This document shows, one piece after another, positions 33,925 to 43,740 of a DNA stretch of 64,000 bases. The DNA is from Agapanthus africanus (taxonomy: Eukaryota; Streptophyta; Magnoliopsida; Asparagales; Amaryllidaceae). The DNA is taken from NCBI GenBank assembly GCA_030015575.1, contig JASDDO010000014.1, positions 162,163,911 to 162,227,910 on the forward strand, read 5' to 3'. Positions within the stretch are counted from its first letter, which is position 1. The number at the start of each line of letters is the position of its first letter. The notes under the pieces were generated by a model. The model was not told the DNA's origin. It did not search any database and saw only the letters and a list, made by a program, of their open reading frames with translations. The position numbers and the translations under genes were made by a program.

Positions 33925-34350
33925 AGCACACGTGATGAGCACGTGGTGCGCTTGGTGCTGAGCACCAGTCAATGAGCGCAGAGCGCTTCTGTTAAATAGC
34001 GCATATGTGAGGAGCATGTGGCGTGCTTGGTGCTGAGCGCCAGTCATTGAGCGTAGATCACTTCTGTTTAAGTAGCGCACACGTGAGCAGCACATGGCGC
34101 GCTTAGTGCTGAGCGCCGGTCAATGAGCGCAGGGGCTTCTGTTTAAGTAGCGCACACGTGAGGAGCATGTGGCGCGCTTGGCGCTGAGCGCTAGTCAATG
34201 AGCGCAGAGCGCTTCTTATGAAATAGCGCACACGTGAGGAGCATGTGGCGCACTTGGCGCTGAGCACCAGTCAATGAGCGCAGAGCGCTTCTGTTAAGTA
34301 GCGCACACGTGAGGAACGCGTAGTGCGCTTGGCGCTGTGCGCCAGACTTG
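33925..34350 (-). repeat. 76-bp palindromic G-box units, element 3 left LTR
   Basis: About 5.5 units. Each holds a CACACGTGAG core, a GGCGCTGAGCGCC palindrome and GCGCAGAGCGC. In the first unit the palindrome reads GGTGCTGAGCACC, changed on both arms. The right LTR array is at 42183-42610. Confidence 0.8.
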
Positions 34351-34782
34351 GAGCGCTGAGGTGCTTCTTTAAATTTGGAGCGCTAAGGCTCTTTTTGGGC
34401 AGCTTTGCGCTCTGAGAATTAAATTTTCTCTTATACGAGACTTTGTCTCATGGATCTAAGAACAAAGTTCTTATTTTATACGAGATATTTCAATCTCTTT
34501 TGTTTTTGGTGAAAGGCTTTGCCTTTATGGATCTGTGATGCTAAGAGAATTGAATTATTCTCCCCCTTTTTATAATGAGATGTTATGATCTATTTGTGAA
34601 AGACATTTTCCTTATAGATCTATGATCTAACATAAGAACTAAGTTTTTTTCTGATGAGATACTTTGATCTCTTTATTTTACCTTGAAGAAATTCTTCTTC
34701 TGCTAAGAGCTTGTTCTTCTTTCTGAACTTTCTCAAAATTTGTTGGGGGGTTCTTCTCTATCAGACTTGAAGTCTTGGGGCC

Positions 34783-34790
34783 TTTATATA
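34783..34790 (-). promoter_or_regulatory. TATA box of element 3, 3' LTR
   Basis: TATATAAAGGCCCC on the minus strand, at the same place as in element 1. Confidence 0.7.
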
Positions 34791-35599
34791 GTGAAGGCTG
34801 ATTTATTGAATCAGTCGAACAGATCTTTTCTCTAATTGATTTGGGGATTTCCCCACCGTTGGATCTTTGATCCTAGGACTTCTGTTTTACCGAAGGCAAT
34901 CTTCTTGTTTTTAACAAGATTGGGAAATCTTTTCCCATAGAGAATTTATTCTGTATCTTGGTGATTTTTAATCACCATTGGATCTTTGATCCAACGGTGC
35001 TCTAATTTTCAGAGCACAATCTTTCCTGTTTGGAAAGATTCTGAGGAATGTTTCCTTAACAGAATTTTATTCTGGTCAATTGATGATTTTTAATCATGTT
35101 CGTTGGATCTTTGATCCAAGGGCCGAGAATATTTTGTTCTATCGCTAGCGCTCACGTGCTTTGCACGTGGTGCGCTGCTTAGAGTGCAGCGCTCTTAATG
35201 CTAGCGCTCACGTACTTTGCACGTGGTGCGCTGCTTAGAGTGCAGCGCTCTTAGCGCTAGCGCTAACGTACTTTGCACGTGGTGCTCCGCCTTAGAGTCT
35301 TTAACTCTCAGCGCTGGCGCTGCTAGCACTGCATCAGAGTCTTTGACTCTTAGCGATGGCGCTGTTGGCGCTCTCGTGTTTTGCACGTGAGGCGTTGCCT
35401 CAGAATGTTTTAACTCTTGGCGTTGAGACATTTGTTACATTATTTGCATATATTTTTTTTTATTTTATTGTTATTATTTTATAAGGGAGCGAGTTTTGAG
35501 CCAAAATTTTGGCGGGAGCAAATGCCCCCCACAACTTTGCCTACGTAAGCATGTACGTGGGTGAAGTAGTGCAGAGTTATGCATGGCAATAGAATCAAC

Positions 35600-36120
35600 G
35601 GCTTAGGGGACAAGTTTAGAGTCCTTGTAGCCTAAGACTTTTTTCATCCTCATGAGCCGTAAGGGTCTCAAGAAGGTTTTTTCTCCCTACAAGTCGAGAG
35701 GATCTCGTAGGTGTATTTTCTCCTTAGGAGTCGTGAGGACTCCTAAGTGCGTTTTCTCTTGAGGGTCGTAAGGATCTCACAAGAGAATTTTCTCCCTTAC
35801 AAGTCAAGAGGACTCATAAATGATTGTTTCCCTCCTTGTCAATGTTCGACTTCGGAGAGTGTGGCCCATAGATAGTCCATCCTGACTTCTTTGCAGAGCA
35901 GTGATGGCTTAGAAGACAGGATTAGGATCTGCCACCTAAGACTTTTCAACTTTATGAGCCATGAGGGTCTCATAAAGATTTTTCTCCGTATGAGTCGAGA
36001 GGATCTCGTAGGTGCATTTTCTCCTTAGGAATCATGAGGATCCTAAGTGTGTTTTCTCTTGAGAGTTGTAAGGATCTCACAAGAGAGTTTTCTTTCTTAC
36101 AAGTCGAGAGAACTCGTAAT
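35600..36120. repeat. Six-hairpin cassettes 4 (35600-35820) and 5 (35905-36120)
   Basis: Cassette 4: first stem CTTAGG/CCTAAG with ACAAG/CTTGT; fourth CTTAGGAGTC-GTGAG-GACTCCTAAG, a perfect stem with A-T replaced by G-C compared with cassette 1. Cassette 5: first stem CTTAG/CTAAG; the fourth hairpin is shortened by one base. They lie right after the polypurine tract, where element 1 carries its PMD gene. Confidence 0.7.
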
Positions 36121-36179
36121 TGATTGATGAGTTGACCTGCCCCCGAATCAAAGTATTGCTTTGACGGGGAGGTCGAGGG

Positions 36180-36410
36180 TTGACTTTGGCCGTTTTCTAC
36201 GGGGTCAGTATTGACTTTAGCCATGTTCCACGGGGTCAGGGGTTGACTTTGGCCATATGGGGGTCAAGATTGACTTTAGCCATACGGGGTCAGGATTGAC
36301 TTTACCCATATGGGGTCAGGATTGACTTTAGCCATACGGGGTTAGGATTGACTTTAGCTATATGGGGTCATGATTGACTTTAGCCATACAGGGTCAGGAT
36401 TGACTCTCGG
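36180..36410. repeat. 26-bp minisatellite of element 3
   Basis: About seven units of 26 bp built on GGGGTCAGGATTGACTTTAG. This core is also part of the 58-bp monomer of element 1, and the flank with CTCGG...CCGAG after the array is shared. Both arrays thus grew from one seed with different periods. Confidence 0.85.
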
Positions 36411-36664
36411 TTGTCTGTGCACCGCCGAGTCATGGAACTGGGAGCTTTGTCGCGGCTCCGAGATAGTCTCTAGGCTTTCTTTGAACCTTCGAGATTTGGA
36501 ACTAGGGACTTTGCCATGGCTCCGAGGTTGATTGTCGCGTCTGAATCCTGCTGGAATGAGGAGGAACACTGTTGTGGGTCTCCAGGCTGTAGATGTGGCC
36601 GTCGAGACTTGGAACTAGGGACTCTGCCGTAGCTTCGAGATTGCTGGCGTCGTATATTCCTACA

Positions 36665-37215
36665 GAGACACTGATTTCTCTGCGGGTCGACGCGAATCGA
36701 ATTGCTCTCGTCAAGGACGCTGATTTCCCTGAATCGAGTTTTTTTCCAAGGACACTGATTTCCTCGGAGTTGAGACGTATCGAGAGATTTCTGTAAAGAC
36801 ACCGATTTCTCTTGCGGGTCAACGTGAATCGAGATGCTCTCATCAAGGACACTGATTTCCCTGAATCGAGGTTTTTGCCAAGGACGCTGATTTCCCTGGG
36901 GTTGAGATGAATCGAGGTATTCCTACAAAAACATTGATTTCTCTTGTGGGTCGATGCGAATCGAGATGCTCTCGTCAAGGACGCTGATTTCCCTGAATCG
37001 AGGTTTTTGACAAAGACGCTGATTTCCCTGGGGTTGAGACGAATCGAAGTATTCCTGCAAAGACACTGATTTCTCTTGCGGGTCAACGCGAATCGAGATG
37101 CTCTCGTAAAGGACGCTGATTTCCCTGAATCGAGGTTTTTGCCAAAGACGCTGATTTCCCTAGGGTCGAGAGGTTTAGCCAAGGACACTGATTTCCCTAG
37201 GGTTGGTTGACTTAT
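36665..37215. repeat. 132-bp minisatellite of element 3
   Basis: About four units of 132 bp (TGATTTCC at 36721, 36853, 36985 and 37117), each made of three related parts of about 44 bp starting with a CTGATTTC phrase. The 249-codon minus-strand frame across it (36502-37251) repeats every 44 residues and I judge it an artefact. No equivalent was seen in element 1. The stretch 36411-36664 is low-identity repeat debris. Confidence 0.85.
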
Positions 37216-37464
37216 TTTCGAGACGGAGCGTTGATCCGATGGAGAGGTCATTGGTTGACTCTAGGTTGTCTGTGGACTGTAGAGTCTTGGAACTAGGGAC
37301 TTTGTTGTGGCTCCGCTTTGTTGACGTCGCGTCCGAATCCTGCTGGAATGAGAAGGAACGCCGTTGTTGTTCTTCTGGGATGCATATGTTGCCATCGAGA
37401 CTTGGCTCTCTTTCTGATGGAGCCTGGTGGGATGATATGGTTCCCTCTTTGTTTGTGCCCCTAG

Positions 37465-38488
37465 ATTGTATACAGGGATCTATGTGATCTCACTTGTAGG
37501 GCAAAAGTTTCATTTTATATGTATTATATTTTTTTTGTTTTCTTTCCGCGATACTCTATCATTTCAGCTTTTATATCGCGAAAGTCGCGATTGCCCAATC
37601 ATTTCGGCTATTTTTCTTTTTTACTCGCTGCTTTTTATTGCAAGTTGCCCAATCATTTCGGCTATTTTTTTATATGCATATATTTTACTCGCTGATTTTT
37701 ATTGCGAGTTGCCCAAACATTTCGGCTATTTTATATGCATTTTTTTCCGAGTAATACCAATCTTAGCATCAGCATCGCTGCAACTGGAATATTGCCAAGA
37801 GTGAATCATCATTTACCTTGAAAGGACTTGGGATTTGATACCGATTTAGACATCAACATCGCTACAACTGGAATATTTCCAGGTGCGAATCATCATTTGA
37901 CTTTGTCGGTTCGAACAAAGGTGGCTTAGCAAACAGGGTTAAGATCCTGCCAACTAAGGCTTTTTGACTTTACGAGCCGTAAGGGTCTTATAAAGGTATT
38001 TCTTCCTATGAGTCGTGAGGATCTCGTAGGTGCATTTTCTCCTTAAGAATTGTGAGGATTCCTAAGTGTGTTTTCTCTTATAAGTCGTAAGGATCTTACA
38101 AGAGTGTTTTCTCCTTATAAGTCGAGAGGACTTACAAGTGTCGTTCGCCATATGAAGATATCCCTCGTCAGTGCTGGGACTCTGTTGGGGAAACGTTTAT
38201 TTGTGCCCGTGGATTGTATACAAGGGTCAATATTGAACCGCTTGTAGGGCAATCTGGGGAGTGTGATAACAGCTTAAGAACAGGTTCAGATCCCTGTAGC
38301 TTAAGGCTTTTGAATCCTATGAGCCGTGAGGGTCTCATAGGGGGCTTCTTCTTACGAATCGTGAGGATCTCGTAAGTGTAATTTCTCCTTAGGAATCGTG
38401 GGGATCCCTAAGTGTGTTGCTCCCTTGTGAGTCGTAAGGATCTCACGCAGGTGTTTTCTCCTTACAGGGTCGAGAGGATCTCGCAAGT
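37465..38488. repeat. GTATAC modules, CGGCTATT repeats and hairpin cassettes 6 and 7
   Basis: GATTGTATAC at 37465 and 38212, ATTTCGGCTATTT repeats at 37590-37735, cassette 6 at 37923-38139 and cassette 7 at 38271-38488. The order equals 17098-18078 of element 1, so this block is conserved between the two elements although the minisatellites beside it are not. After it, 38500-38730 has two copies of a GCCCTTTCGGGTTTTCA-type unit of about 130 bp (one copy in element 1 near 18092). Confidence 0.65.
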
Positions 38489-38940
38489 GTGCACGAATTT
38501 TTTTACGAGCCTGTGCCCTCTCGGGTTTTCACAAACTCGCCGGTAGACCTGCTGTTTTTACTCATGGAGCCCTTTCGGGTTTTCATTCGTGCCCATTTTT
38601 CTTATGGACGTACGGTTTTTTGTACGAGTCTGCGCCCTTTCGGGTTTTCTCAAACATCGTCGGTAGTCCTGCTGTTTTTACTCACGGCGCCCTTTCGGAT
38701 TTTCATCCGTGCCCATTTTACTTGTGAACATACCTTTTTTTGGGTTTCAAGTGCGATATTCCACTTGACTGCAGGACTCGTTTGTAAGCCCCTTGATATC
38801 CTTTCTATTCTTTAAGAAGAAAGGACCATCTTACGTAGAGATTCTTCCTCCAGTGAGAAATATGCCCCCTGTGTATACCTCGGGGGGAGCGAGTACCCAC
38901 GCCGTCACTATTTTGGTGACATGTTGTTTCAAAGTCGCTC

Positions 38941-40864
38941 ATTTTTTTTGTTGAGCGTCGGCAACAAATACCACCTTACCTCCGCTTTTCATTCATCTAC
39001 ATCAGATGATGAAGGGTATTGACTCAGCTGATCCAATCAAGTCATTTTATCCATGAGCTCTTGGAAGGCTGTCGGCTTGAAAAGGGCCATATACGAGGAC
39101 GCCTTTGAATTTGGGTTAAGGGTGGCTATGAGCATTCCCATGTCTGCAACTTCATCGATGCATTGCGGGTAATATATTGAACCCAAGTCTCATTCGGTTT
39201 ACCCTTTCGTTGACCAATGTCGTTACGGTAGTGCATTTATTCACACTAGCGAATTTCTTGATAGGAGAGCATCTCCATCTCGTCGAAGGTATTCACGGAG
39301 TCATTCGAGAGTTCCGCATACCATTCGAAGGCAATGCCCGCCAGACAGCTGACGAACCGTCAGAGGAGAAGTATATCATTCTTTCCAGTGTTACCGCACA
39401 TGGATTTAAATCGCGCGATGTACTGATGAGGATTCCCGGTTCTTTTGTATATGTGGAGTCGGAAGTATGTATTCTGGCGGGTACTGTATTTGATCGAACC
39501 ATGTCGGATACGGTCGATCGGTCTTGATCGATCTATTTGCGGCTTTACTGGCGTAGTGAGTTTTGATTTGCTGAGCGGCATATTCGTTCAGCTTTTCTTT
39601 TTGAATCATTTCCTCCTCAGCCATTGATGAGCTTTGCAGAGGATTTGAAATGTCATCCTTATCTTTAAGACCGACTACCGGCAGTTCATCCGCTAGTGGT
39701 TCCGATTGAACCATCATTCCAGCCATATTCTGAATCAGAAGGGCCATCTGGTTCATTTTAGTGGACATTTCTGCCGCTTCTGCATTTCCCTTTTTCAGAG
39801 TGCGCTTTAGGAAATCAATATCCGACTCCTTCTCTATTCTTTCCCCAGGTGCGTCTTTGGGATTTGCCTTAGACGATGGATTAGCGTTTGCTGCCGCCTG
39901 AGCAAGCATCTCCTGCAGCTTTTCACGTTGCAGTTGAACTTTTATTAAGGACCGAGTTTGAGGTCGGTGACTAGTAGAAGCTCGAACTTTGTCTTTGGAA
40001 TTCACCACATAGATTATGTGAACTACCATGCCCCCAGGCTTGGGGCGTTTGGAGTTTTGGCCTTTGGAGTTTGCTTCGGGCACTTGAGCTTTATTGGGCC
40101 TCACTTTTTTATGAAAAGCCGCTTTGGTTTTGGGAGGAACCGCTGTATTGGGATCCGTCTTGGGATGAGTCACCTTGTATTTGAAAAAGGATTTGTCAGA
40201 ATTTGGCTGACGTTTAGGGGAAGAGCCGCGGTTGACGACAGAGACCTTCACTTGCTTCCGTACTTTATATATAAATGAGGAAAGTTGCTTTAGGGAGCGA
40301 ACTGGTTTATGCTCTCGTGGGATCTCCATGGGCTGCGGAGACTTCTTCAGTATCGCGGTAGGAGAATTTTGTCTGACCTTTACAACTGCTCAAAGCTGTT
40401 CCCAGTTGGAACAACAACATTCACCACTGGGGTTGAAACAGGACCATACGGAGGACTGCCCCCAGCTCATTTTTTATGACACTGATATCGACGTTGGCCG
40501 TTTCTTACAGCTGGGATTTGATTAGCTTCAGGATTTTACTGAGCCTGCCCCCTGTTTCCTTTGAGAGCTTGAATATTCTGCCCCCTGTGTCGACCTTGGT
40601 CCTTGGCATGTGCCAGTTGTTTGAGGACTGATTCTGTCGGCAAAGCAGCTGCTTGGGGAACCAGCCTGTGGAAGACAGACTTCCTCTAAGATTCCTCCAT
40701 CGGCGTTGAGGCACCGAGGGTGGGAGGTGGGTGTATCGATCCAAAAAGAAGCCCGTTGATTTCTTGAAGAGCCGGATTGCAGAGATTTGAGCCTGCAAGT
40801 GGACCGTACTTGACTCCACCAGATTTGGCAGAGCCTGAGTTGCTAAGGTGGGAGCAAACGCCAT
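38941..40864 (-). pseudogene. Partial gag of element 3
   Basis: The N-terminal part (40864-40330) is frameshifted. A 307-codon open frame (40329-39406) follows, with basic and helical segments (RTLKKGNAEAAEMSTKMNQM, then PTWFDQIQYPPEYILP). After a frameshift the capsid domain (RTGNPHQYIARFKSMCGNTG, AFEWYAELSNDSVNTF) decays with stops near 39230-39170. Gag ends near 38941, before the Cys/His motif, and the sequence passes straight into the 3' repeat region. Binding of its own RNA by a full Gag would have to come from elsewhere. Confidence 0.7.
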
Positions 40865-40989
40865 TCTTCATAGAGACGAAACGCCAGCTTCAGTATCCCA
40901 TCCCCTAAGGGCAACCACAAACATATATACCGTGATTATTTGATCGCGGAAAAACATGACACACGAAGTGTGGTGTGGAAAGAGAAAAA

Positions 40990-41013
40990 GGTCCCACCGG
41001 GCGTGCCAGAATC
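40990..41013 (-). other. Primer binding site of element 3
   Basis: TGGCACGCCCGGTGGGACC on the minus strand, beside the LTR edge at 41014. It differs from element 1 by one C/T. Confidence 0.65.
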
Positions 41014-43740
41014 CGTTCTCCGCCGAAAGACACGATCGGGACGTTGGGACGTCCGGCCTGAATTTTGGGGGCAGATGCTATTTGGTGCTATCCGTTTACC
41101 TCTCTGAAGATGCTAAATTTATTTATGACACCATGTATCAAAGGTTTAAACTGATGCGGCCGATGTAGCAGACTTCGTCAGATTCCCCCTCGTTGAGGGG
41201 TTTTTTTGATTGTGGGGACGCTCTTCCTTGCAGGCGCAAGCCCCTGCAGTTAATTACGCTACCGCATCGCGGTAACCACTTTCTCCTTCTCCAGATGGTC
41301 ACTACGTGTCGTGTGTGTTCGTTTTGTTTTTTGGTTGCCCGTGGATTGTATACGGAGACTAATTTATGTTGTCGCCCGTAGGGCGTGGATTGGTCCAAAT
41401 CCGTATTTTCTTAGATTTGGGTTTGGGTTTGGTTTAAGGATCATTAATCTCATTTGAGACTAAGATCAACTTAAACGTTTGTTAAGGATACGTTAGTCTA
41501 ATTCTAGATTAAGATCTACTTAACAGGATCGTTTAAATCTAATAAAAGAGCATTTGGGCTCTATTGTTTTAGTTTAGGGACATTGCGGTCCATAAGTTTA
41601 AGGACATCATAGTCCATGGAGTTTAAGAACATCATAGTCCATAGTTTAAAGACGTCATATTCTATGAGTTTAAGGACCTCACAGTCCATGGTAGCTTAGA
41701 GACATTATAGTCTGTAAAGTTTAAGGACATCATAGTCCATGAGTTTAAGGACCCCACAGTCCGTAAAGTGTAAGGACATCATAGTCCATGAGTTTAAGGA
41801 CCCCACAGTCCGTGGAATGTCTAGTTGTCGGGACCCGTCACCTCTCTGAAGACGTTGAAGGATTACAACGATAAATATCAGAGGAGCGAAGAGATGTACC
41901 CTTGAACCAATATTGGTCGGGAAATCTGTAGTCCAATTTGGGACTAAGATCAAAGATTTATGAGTATATGGGCTCAATTAATCTGAATTAGAGATCTGTG
42001 GCCAACTTAGGCTCGGCCCATTCAGTTAAAATGTTGGGCATTTAATTAGACTCGGTCTTTTTTTATTTAACAATGCTGAGCATTGGTTTGGATTCTGACA
42101 GCAGTTTGTGTCTTTTATTGAGTGCTGAGCACTCATTATGGCAACGGGCTTTATCATTTAAAGAACAATTTATGTTCCCTCAGCGCACACATGATGAGTA
42201 CGTGGTGCGCTTGGCGCTGAGCGCCAGTCAATGAGCGCAGAGCGCTTCTGTTAAGTAGCGCACACGTGAGGAGCACGTGGTGCGCTTGGCGCTGAGCGCC
42301 AGTCAATGAGCGCAGAGCGCTTCTGTTTAAGTAGGCGCACACGTGAGGAGCACATGGCGCGCTTGGCGCTGAGCGCCGGTCAATGAGCGCAGGGCACTTC
42401 TGTTTAAGTAGCGCACATGTGAGGAGCACGTGGCGCGCTTGGCGCTGAGCGCCAGTCAATGAGCGCAGAGCGCTTCTTGTGAAATAGCGCACACGTGAGG
42501 AGCACATGGCGCGCTTGGCGCTGAGTGCCAGTCAATGAGCGCAGAGCACTACTGTTAAGTAGCGCACACTTGAGGAGCACGTGACATGTTTGGCGTTGTG
42601 CGCCAAACTTGGAGCGCTGAGGTGCTTCTTTAAATTTAGAGCGCTAAGGCTCTTTTTGGGCAGCTTTGCGCTCTGAGAATTAAATTTTCTCTTATACGAG
42701 ACTTTGTCTCATGGATCTAAGAACAAAGTTCTTATTTTATAGGAGATATTTCAATCTCTTATGTTTTTGGTGAAAGGCTTTGCCTTTATGGATCTGTGAT
42801 CCTAAGAGAATTAAATTATTCTCCCCCCTTTTTATAATGAGATGTTATGATCTCTTTGTGAAAGACATTTTTCTTATAAATCTATGATCTAATATAAGAA
42901 CTAAGTTCTTTTTCTGATGAGATGCTTTGATCTCTTTATTTTACCTTGAAGAAATTCTTCTTCTGCGAAGAGCTTGTTCTTCTTTCTGAACTTTCTCAAA
43001 GTTTGTTGGGGGGTTCCTCTCTATCAGACTTGAAGTCTTGGGGCCTTTATATAGTGAAGGCTGATTTATTGAATCAGTCGAACAGATCTTTTCTCTAATT
43101 GATTTAGGGATTTCCCCACCATTGGATCTTTGATCCTAGGGCTTCTGTTTTACCAAAGGCAATCTTCTTGTTTTTAACATGATTGGGAAATCTTTTCCCA
43201 TACAGAATTTATTCTGTAACTTGGTAATTTTTAATCACCCTTGGATCTTTGATCCAACGGTGCTCTAATTTTCAGAGCATAATCTTTCCTGTTTGGAAAG
43301 ATTCTGAGGAATGTTTCCTTAACAGAATTTTATTCTGGTCAATTGATGATTTTTAATCATGTTCGTTGGATTTTTGATCCAAGGGCCGAGAACATTTTGT
43401 TCTATCGCTAGCGCTTACGTGCTTTGCACGTGGTGCGCTGCTTAGCGCCAGCGCTCACGTGCTTTGCATGTGGTGTACTGCCTCAGAGTCTTTGACTCTC
43501 AGCGCTGGCGCTGTAGCGTTTGCGCTCTCGTGTAAAGCATGAAAGCGCTGCATCAGAGTCTTTGACTCTTAGCGCTGGCGCTGTTGGCGCTCTCGTGTTT
43601 TGCATGTGAGGCGCTGCCTCAGAATATTTTAACTCTTGGCGTTGAGACATTTGTTACATTCTTTGCATATTTATTTTTTTTATTTTATTGTTATTATTTT
43701 ATAAGAGAACGAGTTTTGAGCTAAAATTTTGGCGGGAACG
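41014..43740 (-). repeat. Element 3, 5' LTR (right copy)
   Basis: 2727 bp, matching 32760-35520. The terminal dinucleotides have decayed (CG for TG at 41014; CG for CA at 43740). It contains six G-box palindrome units (42183-42610), the hairpin chain (42690-43400) and a TATA box at 43046-43053 that would drive the element RNA. Confidence 0.9.
43046..43053 (-). promoter_or_regulatory. TATA box driving element 3
   Basis: CTATATAAAGGCCCC on the minus strand in the 5' LTR, as in the other three Tat-type LTRs. Confidence 0.7.

Larger units (their letters stand above)
32760..35520 (-). repeat. Element 3, 3' LTR (left copy)
   Basis: 2761 bp, from TGTTCTCCGCC to GGCGGGAGCA. It contains GGAC...GTCC repeats (about 33330-33560), 76-bp G-box palindrome units (33925-34350), a mini-hairpin chain (34430-35130, for example GGTGATT-TTT-AATCACC at 34960-34976), the TATA box at 34783-34790 and a GC-rich patch (35140-35420). 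Confidence 0.9.
32760..43740 (-). mobile_element. Element 3: non-autonomous Tat-like retrotransposon, 10.98 kb
   Basis: LTRs 32760-35520 and 41014-43740, with a perfect 5-bp duplication CTCCC on both sides. Minus-strand order: LTR, PBS, partial gag, then directly hairpin cassettes and minisatellites, polypurine tract (35521-35531), LTR. No protease, RT, RNase H or integrase and no PMD gene are present. The LTRs share the U5 palindromes, mini-hairpin chain, G-box palindromes and TATA position with element 1 but differ clearly in sequence. It would need enzymes from a relative to move. Confidence 0.9.

Noticed and set aside
36502..37251. 249-codon minus-strand ORF
   Set aside because: Open only because the 132-bp repeat period is a multiple of three; no domain.
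42154..42507. 117-codon Arg/Ala/Leu/Ser-rich ORF
   Set aside because: Translation of the 76-bp G-box palindrome repeats.
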